NCBI RefSeq assembly: GCF_023555495.1
Contig: NZ_JALCZO010000004.1
Span: forward strand, 372,001 to 436,000
Length of the DNA: 64,000 nucleotides
Source of the DNA: Polaribacter sp. Z022
GTDB taxonomy: Bacteria > Bacteroidota > Bacteroidia > Flavobacteriales > Flavobacteriaceae
Direction: 5' to 3'
Made by a program: the position numbers and the translations under genes. The stretch's first letter is position 1. Each line of letters starts with the position of its first letter. Below the pieces are notes generated by a model that was not told the origin of the DNA, did not search any database, and saw nothing but the letters and a program-made list of their open reading frames with translations. Below, piece by piece: positions 17,928-26,087 of this stretch.

Positions 17928-18593
17928 ATGAAGTGGTTTAAAAGAAAAACATATCCTCCTTTTTGGGACTCTTATTTAAATTATTTTAAAGAAGAACAAA
18001 ATACAAATTTAGAAGAAATTCGTTTTGTAATTTTTGATACTGAAACAACAGGATTAGACACTAAAAATGATAGAATTTTATCTATAGGAACAATAGCTGT
18101 TATTAATAATACCATTAAAGTAAATGACAATTTAGAAAACTATTTAAATCAAGATTTTTTTAATACAGAAACTGTAAAAATTCATGGTTTACTTAGTGAT
18201 AAAAAAGAAAATAAAATTGAAGAAAAAGAAGCTATAATTCAGTTTTTAGAACATATAAAAAATGCTATTTTAGTTGCACATCATGCAGCTTTTGATATTA
18301 CCATGATAAATAATGCTTTAATAAGATTGAATCTACCTAAGCTAAAAAACAAAGTTTTAGATACTGGGCAACTGTATAAAAAAACAAAAAAAGTTACTAC
18401 ACAAAATCACTTTAGTTTAGACCAATTAGCAGAAAAATTTAACATCCCTTTGCATGATAGACATACTGCATCTGGAGACGCTTATATAACTGCTATTTTA
18501 TTTGTAAAACTTATAGTAATTCTTAAAAAAGAAAACCCAAATTTATCATTAAATCAACTGCTTCAAAATAAAGAAAGAAGAGGACTTTTATAA
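17928..18593 (+). CDS. DEDDh 3'-5' exonuclease (DnaQ-like)
   Basis: 221 residues. ExoI motif FDTETTGLD with Asp37 and Glu39, ExoII in VAHHAAFDITMINNAL, and ExoIII of the h-type in HDRHTASGDAYIT. It resembles the polymerase III epsilon proofreading fold but is not next to dnaE and has no clear clamp motif, so a free-standing RNA or DNA trimming enzyme is as likely. Its ATG follows the stop of the CBS/nucleotidyltransferase gene by one base (TAATATG), which implies strict co-expression. The transcript ends at the hairpin at 18599-18626, shared with acs. Confidence 0.88.
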   Translation: MKWFKRKTYPPFWDSYLNYFKEEQNTNLEEIRFVIFDTETTGLDTKNDRILSIGTIAVINNTIKVNDNLENYLNQDFFNTETVKIHGLLSDKKENKIEEKEAIIQFLEHIKNAILVAHHAAFDITMINNALIRLNLPKLKNKVLDTGQLYKKTKKVTTQNHFSLDQLAEKFNIPLHDRHTASGDAYITAILFVKLIVILKKENPNLSLNQLLQNKERRGLL

Positions 18594-18598
18594 ACAGA

Positions 18599-18626
18599 AA
18601 AGCGCCTTTTATAAAAAAGACGCTTT
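18599..18626. terminator. Bidirectional terminator between exonuclease and acs genes
   Basis: AAAGCG and CGCTTT plus CTTTT and AAAAG form an 11-bp stem with one mismatch and an ATAA loop. It lies midway between the two convergent stops. The flanking T/A tracts are short. Confidence 0.65.
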
Positions 18627-18647
18627 AAATTAACTATTAAATTATTA

Positions 18648-20555
18648 CTACAATCTATTATCGATAATACTTTGCACAACTTCAGGATTTAAAAGTGTAC
18701 TAGTATCACCTAAATTACCCATATCATTAGAGGCAATTTTTCTTAAAATTCTTCTCATAATTTTACCAGAACGTGTTTTTGGCAATCCTTCTGAAAATTG
18801 AATTTTATCTAATTTTGCAATTGGCCCAATATGTTCTGTAATTATTTGATTGATTTCTTTTCTTAAATTATCTTGATTTCTGCTTTCTCCTGTATCTTTT
18901 AAGATTACATAACCATACAATGCACTTCCTTTGATGTCATGAGGGAAACCTACAATTGCAGATTCTGCTACTGCTGGATGCTCATTAATTGCATCTTCAA
19001 TTGGAGCAGTTCCTAAGTTATGACCAGAAACAATTATTACATCATCTACTCTACCCGTAATTCTGTAATAACCAACCTCATCTCTAAGAGCTCCATCACC
19101 TGTAAAATACATATTATCAAAAGCAGAAAAATAGGTTTCTTTATATCTTTGGTGATTTCCCCAAATAGTTCTTGCCATACTTGGCCAAGGGAATTTAATG
19201 CATAATCTTCCTTCTACCTGATTTCCTTTTAATTCAGCTCCATTTTCATCCATTAAAGAAGGTTGAATACCAATAAAAGGCAATGTTGCATAAGTTGGTT
19301 TTGTTGGTGTAACATAAGGAATTGGTGTAATCATCATTCCTCCTGTTTCTGTTTGCCACCAAGTATCTATAATCGGGCTTCTTTTCTTACCAACATTGTC
19401 ATTATACCAGTGCCACGCTTCTTCATTAATTGGTTCACCTACAGAACCCAATACTTTTAATGATGTTAAATCGTATTTATCTACCAATTCTGTTCCGTGT
19501 TTTGCAAGAGCTCTAATTGCGGTTGGAGCTGTATAAAACTGATTTACTTTGTGTTTTTCTACAATTTCCCAAAATCTTCCAAAATCTGGATAACTTGGTA
19601 CTCCTTCAAACATAACTGTTGTTGCTCCATTTGCTAACGGACCATAAACAATGTATGAATGACCTGTAATCCAACCAATATCTGCAGTACACCAATACAC
19701 TTCATTATCTCTGTATTGAAACGCATTTTTAAATGTGTAAGCTGTATAAACCATATAACCTGCAGTTGTATGAACCATTCCTTTTGGCATTCCTGTAGAA
19801 CCAGATGTATATAAAATAAATAACGGATCTTCTGCATCCATAATTTCTGCTACACATTCTTTAGAAGCTTTATCTAATAAAGGTTGTAACCATTTATCAC
19901 GACCTTCTTTCATGTTGATATCAGAATTGATTCTTTTAGCGACTAAAACAGTTTCTACACAAGAACAAGACTCTAATGCTTCATCTACAATTCCTTTTAA
20001 ATCAATAGTTTTTTTACCTCTATAAGAACCATCAGAAGTAATTACCATTTTACAATCAGAATCATTAATTCTTGTTGCCAATGCTGTTGAAGAAAAACCA
20101 GCAAAAACGACAGAGTGTATTGCTCCAATTCTTGCACAAGCTAAAGTTGCTATTGCTAATTCTGGAATCATAGGTACATAAATACATACTCTGTCTCCTT
20201 TTTTTATACCTTGTTCTTTTAAAACATTTGCAAATTGATTTACTCTTTCATGCAATTGATTATATGTAATATGTTCTGCAGCTTCATTAGGGTCATTTGG
20301 CTCGAATAAAATAGCAGTTTTATCTCCTTTTGTAGTTAAATGTCTATCAATACAATTTTCTGTAATATTTAATTTAGCACCTTGAAACCATTTTACTTCT
20401 GGTTTAGAAAAATCCCAATCTAAAACTTTATCCCATTTTTTTCTCCAGACAAAATGCTCTTCTGCTATTTCTTCCCAAAAAGTTTCTGGTTCTCTAATCG
20501 ATTTTCTATAAACCTTATAATATTCTTCTAAATGTTTTATGTGATAATTACTCAT
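18648..20555 (-). CDS. acs: Acetyl-CoA synthetase (AMP-forming)
   Basis: 635 residues from ATG 20555 (the frame runs back to a TTG at 20594 inside the prpE end, but MSNYHIKHLEEYY is the natural N-terminus). ANL-family motifs: phosphate loop YTSGSTGMPKG, WWQTETGG, the adenylate-binding YFTGDG, and the C-terminal PKTRSGKIMRR with the acetylatable catalytic lysine. It makes acetyl-CoA from acetate, ATP and CoA, releasing AMP and pyrophosphate. It follows prpE by 22 bp in one operon with the small membrane protein at 22470. The symporter and sensor genes upstream supply and sense its substrate. Confidence 0.95.
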   Translation of the reverse strand: MSNYHIKHLEEYYKVYRKSIREPETFWEEIAEEHFVWRKKWDKVLDWDFSKPEVKWFQGAKLNITENCIDRHLTTKGDKTAILFEPNDPNEAAEHITYNQLHERVNQFANVLKEQGIKKGDRVCIYVPMIPELAIATLACARIGAIHSVVFAGFSSTALATRINDSDCKMVITSDGSYRGKKTIDLKGIVDEALESCSCVETVLVAKRINSDINMKEGRDKWLQPLLDKASKECVAEIMDAEDPLFILYTSGSTGMPKGMVHTTAGYMVYTAYTFKNAFQYRDNEVYWCTADIGWITGHSYIVYGPLANGATTVMFEGVPSYPDFGRFWEIVEKHKVNQFYTAPTAIRALAKHGTELVDKYDLTSLKVLGSVGEPINEEAWHWYNDNVGKKRSPIIDTWWQTETGGMMITPIPYVTPTKPTYATLPFIGIQPSLMDENGAELKGNQVEGRLCIKFPWPSMARTIWGNHQRYKETYFSAFDNMYFTGDGALRDEVGYYRITGRVDDVIIVSGHNLGTAPIEDAINEHPAVAESAIVGFPHDIKGSALYGYVILKDTGESRNQDNLRKEINQIITEHIGPIAKLDKIQFSEGLPKTRSGKIMRRILRKIASNDMGNLGDTSTLLNPEVVQSIIDNRL

Positions 20556-20577
20556 GACTAAATTTTTTGTTTTTATT

Positions 20578-22473
20578 TTATTTATGAATACCAACTTGGT
20601 TGGCTATATATTTTGATTTTATTTCGTCTATAATACTTACATCATCTATAGTTGATGGAATATTATATTGTTGATCGTCTGCTATATTCCGTAATAATTT
20701 ACGAAGAATTTTTCCACTTCTAGTTTTTGGCAAACGATTTACTACAATTACATCTCTAAAAGAGGCTACTGCTCCAATTTCTTTACGAACTTCTGCTATT
20801 ATTTCTTTTTGAATAACTGAATCTTCTTGAGTTTCTCCTGATTTTAAAACCACCAACCCAAAAGGTTTTTGACCTTTTAAATCACAATGAATACCAAAAA
20901 CTGCACATTCTGCAACATCTTTATGAGAGGCAACAATTTCTTCCATTTCTGCAGTAGATAATCTATGACCTGCTACATTTATAATATCATCTACTCTTCC
21001 AGTTATAAATACATAACCATCTTCATCTTTATAACCACCATCTCCAGAAAAATAGTACCCAGGAAATTTATCTAAATATCCTTTTTTAAATCTTTCTTCA
21101 TTACCCCAAAGACTCATTAATGTTCCTGGAGGCAAAGGCAACTTAACAGTTACAAAGCCTTCTGCACCATCTAAAACTTTTTCTCCTTTTTCATTTAAAA
21201 TTTGAATATCATAACCACTTACAGGAAAACTTGCTGAACCTGGTTTTACATCTTGCAAACCAACACCAACCATATTTGCCAACATTGGCCATCCACTTTC
21301 TGTTTGCCACCAATGGTCTATTACTGGAACTTTTAATTTTTGTTGTGTCCAATTTAAAGTAGCAACATCACAACGTTCTCCTGCTAAAAATTGATATTTT
21401 AAAGAAGACATATCAAACTTGTTTAAGAATTCTCCATTTGGATCTTCTTTTTTAATAGCCCTTATTGCAGTAGGTGCAGTAAACATTACTTTTACCTTAT
21501 GCTCGCTTATAACTCTCCAAAAAGTAGAAGCATCTGGAGTTTTAATTGGTTTTCCTTCAAAAAGAATTGTGGTATTTCTGTGTAATAAAGGTGCATAAAC
21601 AATATAACTATGCCCTACAACCCAACCAACATCACTAGCAGCCCAAAAAACATCGCCTTCATCTACACCATATACATATTGCATAGAAAATTTTAAAGCA
21701 GTTGCATAACCCCCTGTATCTCTTATAATTCCTTTAGGTTTTCCTGTTGTACCTGATGTATATAAAATATAAGAAGGATGAGTAGATTCTAAAGAAATTG
21801 GTTCAATAGAAAGTGATTCTTTTACCAATTTTTCATAATCTATATCATAATCTTTTTTAGGTATTTCTATCCCTAAATTTCTATCAAACAAAATAACATT
21901 ATTTGGTTTGTGTGTAGATTGAGTTATTGCCTCATCTACAAAAGGTTTATAGGGTATAATCTTTTTAATTTCTATTCCACTTGAAGCTGTTATTATGGCT
22001 TTAGGCTTGCAATCGTCTATTCTTATTGCCAATTCATGAGGAGCAAAACCGCCAAAAACAACAGAGTGAATTACACCAATTCTAACACAAGCTAACATTG
22101 CATAAATTGCTTGTGGAATCATTGGCATATATATGATAACTGTATCTCCTTTAGAAAGCCCTAAATTTTGTAAACCTCCTGCAAGTTTAGAAACTTCATT
22201 ATGTAAATCATAATAAGTTATATGTTGTTTTGTATTGGTTACAGGAGAATCATAAATAATAGCATTTTGATTTCCAAAACCATCATTTATATGTTTATCA
22301 ATACATAAATAACTTAAGTTAAGTTCTCCTCCTTCAAACCATTGATGGTAATCTTTATTATTTTTTGACAAAATATTTTTTGGCTTTTTAAACCAATCTA
22401 TTTTATCTGATTGAGCTTTCCAAAAACTTTGAGGGTTATCTATACTTTCTTTATAAAAGGCTTGATAGTTCAT
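20578..22473 (-). CDS. prpE: Propionyl-CoA synthetase-like acyl-CoA ligase
   Basis: 631 residues of the ANL family, close to but distinct from the downstream Acs. It shows YTSGTTGKPKG, WWQTESGWPM (Trp after Gly where Acs has Gly-Met), YFSGDGG and PKTRSGKILRK. The ESGWP motif and the opening YQAFYKESIDNP fit PrpE, which activates propionate. The start overlaps the preceding small gene by four bases (ATGA), so translation is probably coupled. Broad acyl preference (acetate, propionate, acrylate) is possible. It pairs with acs, suggesting use of mixed short-chain acids. Confidence 0.88.
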   Translation of the reverse strand: MNYQAFYKESIDNPQSFWKAQSDKIDWFKKPKNILSKNNKDYHQWFEGGELNLSYLCIDKHINDGFGNQNAIIYDSPVTNTKQHITYYDLHNEVSKLAGGLQNLGLSKGDTVIIYMPMIPQAIYAMLACVRIGVIHSVVFGGFAPHELAIRIDDCKPKAIITASSGIEIKKIIPYKPFVDEAITQSTHKPNNVILFDRNLGIEIPKKDYDIDYEKLVKESLSIEPISLESTHPSYILYTSGTTGKPKGIIRDTGGYATALKFSMQYVYGVDEGDVFWAASDVGWVVGHSYIVYAPLLHRNTTILFEGKPIKTPDASTFWRVISEHKVKVMFTAPTAIRAIKKEDPNGEFLNKFDMSSLKYQFLAGERCDVATLNWTQQKLKVPVIDHWWQTESGWPMLANMVGVGLQDVKPGSASFPVSGYDIQILNEKGEKVLDGAEGFVTVKLPLPPGTLMSLWGNEERFKKGYLDKFPGYYFSGDGGYKDEDGYVFITGRVDDIINVAGHRLSTAEMEEIVASHKDVAECAVFGIHCDLKGQKPFGLVVLKSGETQEDSVIQKEIIAEVRKEIGAVASFRDVIVVNRLPKTRSGKILRKLLRNIADDQQYNIPSTIDDVSIIDEIKSKYIANQVGIHK

Positions 22474-22694
22474 GATCTTGCCTTATTAACATTAAATAAG
22501 CCAAACCAATTAGGGTTTAATATTTTTACTTTTATCAACGCCCAAATAAAAAGAATAAATAAGAATCCTATAAGAATTGAAAATAAAGGATTTATTGGAT
22601 ATTCGTTTTGAATTTTAATTCGAAAATACAGTGTACCAACAATGTAGATACTTATAAAAATATCTGAAATTAAAGGATTTATTTGAAATTTCAT
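22470..22694 (-). CDS. Small two-helix membrane protein leading the prpE-acs operon
   Basis: 74 residues with two hydrophobic segments (about 8-25 and 36-57) and a short polar tail. It overlaps prpE by four bases and has its own exact -7 element 38 nt upstream, so it is the first gene of the operon. Codon use looks like that of the neighbours. I recognise no family. It could help deliver substrate to the ligases or be a regulator of the transporter. The coupled overlap makes it very likely real. Confidence 0.65.
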   Translation of the reverse strand: MKFQINPLISDIFISIYIVGTLYFRIKIQNEYPINPLFSILIGFLFILFIWALIKVKILNPNWFGLFNVNKARS

Positions 22695-22731
22695 TTTTTT
22701 AAACTTTAATTAAACAAGGTTTGTTTGCACA

Positions 22732-22739
22732 CAAAACTA
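22732..22739 (-). promoter_or_regulatory. -7 promoter element of the prpE-acs operon
   Basis: The reverse strand reads TAGTTTTG, exact to TAnnTTTG. It lies directly after the stop codon of the response-regulator gene, so the acs operon can be transcribed separately from the sensor genes. A TTTG at 22755-22758 is 15 bp upstream, closer than the usual -33 spacing. Confidence 0.55.
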
Positions 22740-22740
22740 T

Positions 22741-23106
22741 TTAATTAATTAGTTCAAATATTTCTGAAACTATTTTTTTGATAGAAAACGGTTTGGTTAA
22801 ATACTTATCTGCACCTAGCTTTAAACCTTTTTCTATATCTGTTGTTTTATTTTTTGCTGTTAAAAAAGCAACCTTAATATTACTTAACTTAGGGTTGTCT
22901 TTTATAAATTTTAATGTTTGATATCCGTCTACATTTGGCATCATAATATCTAACAAAATAACATCTGGAATTTGATGTTCTAAAATTTGTAAAGCTTCAC
23001 TACCATCTCTTGCAATTAACACTTCTAATCCCTTTTTTTTAAAGGTATATTCTAAAGTCATTACAATATTTGGCTCATCATCTACAATTAAAATCTTCTT
23101 CTTCAT
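22741..23106 (-). CDS. Receiver-only response regulator
   Basis: 121 residues from ATG 23106 (a TTG at 23148 inside the kinase gene is rejected). A full receiver domain: Asp9-Asp10, phospho-acceptor Asp53 in LLDIMMP, Thr83 and Lys105 in TKPF. The protein ends right after the receiver, with no DNA-binding or enzymatic output domain. It follows the sensor kinase by 16 bp and is surely its partner. In the proteobacterial CrbS/CrbR system the regulator is a LuxR-type activator of acs, so the missing output is notable. It may act by protein contact, as a phosphate sink, or pass phosphate on. Confidence 0.93.
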   Translation of the reverse strand: MKKKILIVDDEPNIVMTLEYTFKKKGLEVLIARDGSEALQILEHQIPDVILLDIMMPNVDGYQTLKFIKDNPKLSNIKVAFLTAKNKTTDIEKGLKLGADKYLTKPFSIKKIVSEIFELIN

Positions 23107-23122
23107 TGTTTTCGTGTACAAT

Positions 23123-25810
23123 TTAGTTAAAAGGTAGTTTAAATCCAAAAATTGTGCCCATTTTATTTGATTTTTCTATCCAAATTGTTCCTTGATGCAT
23201 TTCTACAATTTGTTTACTAATTGCCAAACCTAAACCACTACCCTCAGGTTTTATAGTGTTCTGATTACTAGACTGATAGAATTTATCAAAAATAAAATCC
23301 ATATCACTTTTTGGAATACCTATTCCATTATCTTCTACATAAACATAACAATATTTTTTATGTTTTTTAACAGATACTTTTATAAGACCTGTTTTTTTAG
23401 GAATAAATTTAATTGCATTAGACAATAAATTAGTTAATACTTGTAAAATTCTATCTTCATCATAATAAAAATTTACAGTCTCTGTAACTGGAATAGAGAT
23501 TTTTATTTCTTTTCTATTTGCTATTTGCTGTATACCAACAACAGCTTTTTCTATTGTTAAATTAATTGAATTTTTCCCTAAATCTAAATGATTTCTACCC
23601 GCAGATAATTTTTCAAAATCTAGAATATTATGAATCAATCTTGACAACCTATCTGAATCTTGTAAAATATTTTTAAGAAATTGAGTTTTAATTTCAGCAT
23701 CCATTTCTTCATCATCTAAAATTAGTTCTGTTGCTGCTCTAATACCCGTAATTGGGGTTTTTAGTTCGTGTGCAACTGTATCTAAAAACTCATCTTTTTG
23801 TAAATCTTTAACTATTAAGTTTTGATTTGCCGTTTTTAACTGATTAGATAATGTTAATAGCTCATGAGATTTTTCTTTTAACAACTTATTATTGGCAATA
23901 TTCTCTTTAGATTCTTCTAAAATTTTTAAAACCTCAACCAAACTAATTTCTTCCTCTTTAACTACATTATCTATTAATATTTTTGCAGAAGAACTACCAA
24001 TACTACCTGTAAGCAGTTTTTCTGAAAAATTAATTAACCTTGCATCTGCTAATTGAGTGTCTTGGGGTAATTTGTACTTAGTAAAGAAAATATTTAAAGC
24101 TCTTTGAGCTCTTTCTTCTCCTAAAAATTTAATCAGAATATTTTTAATATCGGCAACATAAGCTTCTCCTTTCCATACTAAAGCTCCATCTTGCAAAGTA
24201 GAGTAGCTCATACTGTCTACATACATTTCTGCATAATTACGTTCTCTATAATTTCCTTTAAAAATAAGAGAAACTACTAAGTAAACTAGTATGTTTAAAG
24301 ACAAGCTCCAAAAAAATGCATGAGCTGGTGGAGATAAAAAATCGATACCAAACAATGCATAAGGTTTGGTAAATGACAGGTTAAAAATTCCATTTTCAGT
24401 AAAATTAGAAGAACCTGTAAAAGCTTCTATTGTAAAGGGCAAAATTAAAGTATAAGCTGTTATTAAAAACCCAACTATAATACCAATTATTGCAGCTTTA
24501 GAAGAACCTCGATTCCAATACAAACCAATAAAAAATGAAGGTGCTAATTGTGCTATAATTACAAATGATATTAATCCGATTGAAAAAAGAGACAATTCAA
24601 TTGAGAAATTAACATAAAACAAATATGCAAAAATGATTATTAAGAAAATTGAAACCCTTCTAATTCTTAGAATGTATTTTGCATTTTTTTGAGGATGATT
24701 TTTTATGAATTTCTCTAAAAATCCGTAAGGAATAATTAAGTTATTACTAATCATAGTAGATAGAGCTAATGTAGAAACAACTACCATAGAAATAACCGCA
24801 GAAAAACCTCCAAGAAAAACCAATAAAGCCAAAAACACATTGCCATTTTGCAAAGGCAACAACAAAGTATAATACTCTGCATTCACAGTATTTCCAAAAG
24901 TTAACTTACCTGCCCAAGCAATATATATTACAAAAACATTAAATAATAATAAGTACAATGGAAATAACCAAATAGCCTTTTTTAAATGTTTTTCTCTATT
25001 ATTTTCTAGTACAGAAACTTGAAATTGCCTTGGCAAAAGAAAAATTGCGATGAATGATAACATAATCATAAACATCCAATTGAGTCCACTTTCAAAACCA
25101 CTTATTGTTGTTAGATTTTTAAAATCTTCTGTAGTTGAAATTTTACTGTAAATATCCTGACTACCATCAAAAAGAATATAGGTTACATAAACACCAATAA
25201 TTAAGAAGAAAACTAACTTTAAAATTGACTCAAAAGCTACAGAAGTAACAATACCTCTGTGCTTTTCTGATGCATCTGTTTTTTGTGTTCCAAAAAAAGT
25301 AGCAAAAATTGCTAATAAACCAGCGATGTAAAAAGTAGAGTCGTCAAAAATATTTGTAGAAACATAACTAGTATCATCTGTCATAATTTCAAAAGTTTCA
25401 GAAACTGCTTTTAACTGTAAAGCTATGTAAGGTACAATTCCTAAAAAACAAACAATAGTAACTAAAGCCCCTAAAAAACGATGATTTCCATACCTTAAAG
25501 AAATAAAATCTGCAATTGAAGAAATTTTTTGTTGCTTAGATATTTTAATGATTTTTCTTAAAACCAATATCCATAAAGGCGATGCAATAACAGGCCCTAA
25601 ATAAATAGCAAGAAAACTAATTCCTGAATTTGCTGCTACACCTACACTTCCATAATAGGTCCAAGCTGAACAATAAACCGCTAAAGATAATGTGTAAACA
25701 TAGGGGTTATTTACCCAAATACTTTTTGACTTCTTTTCTGCTAAAAAAGCAATGTAAAAAAGAATTGACAAATAAGAAATGATAATAAATATCAATAAAT
25801 AATTACTCAT
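23123..25810 (-). CDS. SLC5 transporter-sensor histidine kinase (CrbS-like)
   Basis: 895 residues. Residues 1 to about 530 are a sodium/solute symporter-like bundle of about 13 helices. Then a STAC-like linker (about 540-640, with GEERAQRALNIFF and LLTGSIGSSSAKILI), a short coiled coil, and a histidine kinase: phospho-acceptor His681 in AHELKTP, N-box LTNLLSNAIKF, and G boxes ending SGLGLAISK. No PAS domain. CrbS in Vibrio and Pseudomonas has the SLC5-STAC-kinase plan and controls acs. Here acs and the symporter are neighbours, so acetate sensing is a fair inference. Start overlaps the small membrane gene upstream by 8 bp. Confidence 0.92.
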   Translation of the reverse strand: MSNYLLIFIIISYLSILFYIAFLAEKKSKSIWVNNPYVYTLSLAVYCSAWTYYGSVGVAANSGISFLAIYLGPVIASPLWILVLRKIIKISKQQKISSIADFISLRYGNHRFLGALVTIVCFLGIVPYIALQLKAVSETFEIMTDDTSYVSTNIFDDSTFYIAGLLAIFATFFGTQKTDASEKHRGIVTSVAFESILKLVFFLIIGVYVTYILFDGSQDIYSKISTTEDFKNLTTISGFESGLNWMFMIMLSFIAIFLLPRQFQVSVLENNREKHLKKAIWLFPLYLLLFNVFVIYIAWAGKLTFGNTVNAEYYTLLLPLQNGNVFLALLVFLGGFSAVISMVVVSTLALSTMISNNLIIPYGFLEKFIKNHPQKNAKYILRIRRVSIFLIIIFAYLFYVNFSIELSLFSIGLISFVIIAQLAPSFFIGLYWNRGSSKAAIIGIIVGFLITAYTLILPFTIEAFTGSSNFTENGIFNLSFTKPYALFGIDFLSPPAHAFFWSLSLNILVYLVVSLIFKGNYRERNYAEMYVDSMSYSTLQDGALVWKGEAYVADIKNILIKFLGEERAQRALNIFFTKYKLPQDTQLADARLINFSEKLLTGSIGSSSAKILIDNVVKEEEISLVEVLKILEESKENIANNKLLKEKSHELLTLSNQLKTANQNLIVKDLQKDEFLDTVAHELKTPITGIRAATELILDDEEMDAEIKTQFLKNILQDSDRLSRLIHNILDFEKLSAGRNHLDLGKNSINLTIEKAVVGIQQIANRKEIKISIPVTETVNFYYDEDRILQVLTNLLSNAIKFIPKKTGLIKVSVKKHKKYCYVYVEDNGIGIPKSDMDFIFDKFYQSSNQNTIKPEGSGLGLAISKQIVEMHQGTIWIEKSNKMGTIFGFKLPFN

Positions 25811-25997
25811 AATGTCTTTTTAAAACAGTGTAAGAAATTAATATTGAAACTAACCAAATAGAAAATATTGAGAAATATAAAGTTGGAATACCCAATATTT
25901 GTCCTTCAATATTAAAAATAAATATAAATGGAAGATTAAAAATTAACAACAGCACCAAAGAGAGTACTACTAATTTTTGTTCGTGTCTTTTTTTCAT
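25803..25997 (-). CDS. Small two-helix membrane protein (DUF3311-like) before the SLC5 kinase
   Basis: 64 residues from ATG 25997 (a GTG at 26045 would run into the upstream terminator). Basic start MKKRHEQK, then two membrane helices separated by FNIEGQILGIPTLYF. That spacing (G..P..Y then a W-containing helix) resembles DUF3311 small subunits that accompany SSS transporters. It overlaps the SLC5-kinase gene by 8 bp, so it is probably a subunit of the sensor. The family link is from memory and weak; reality of the gene is well supported by the overlap. Confidence 0.65.
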   Translation of the reverse strand: MKKRHEQKLVVLSLVLLLIFNLPFIFIFNIEGQILGIPTLYFSIFSIWLVSILISYTVLKRHYE

Positions 25998-26023
25998 ATA
26001 TACTATAAATATAATAAAAAAAA

Positions 26024-26047
26024 CAGCGCCATTATAAAATGGCACTG
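26024..26047 (-). terminator. Terminator after the acetate symporter gene
   Basis: CAG-GCCATT and AATGGC-CTG form a 9-bp stem with one mismatch and an ATAA loop. On the reverse strand it is followed by a run of eight T. It ends the porin/DUF4212/symporter transcript, so the sensor genes need their own promoter. Confidence 0.75.
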
Positions 26048-26087
26048 CTTTAGTAATAATAAGCTTTACTTTTTCAATAAAACCTTT

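Noticed and set aside
20556..20594. Upstream extension of acs to a TTG
   Set aside because: It would overlap the prpE end, and the known N-terminus begins at ATG 20555.
23107..23148. Upstream extension of the receiver protein to a TTG
   Set aside because: It adds 14 residues from inside the kinase gene; ATG 23106 gives the standard receiver start.
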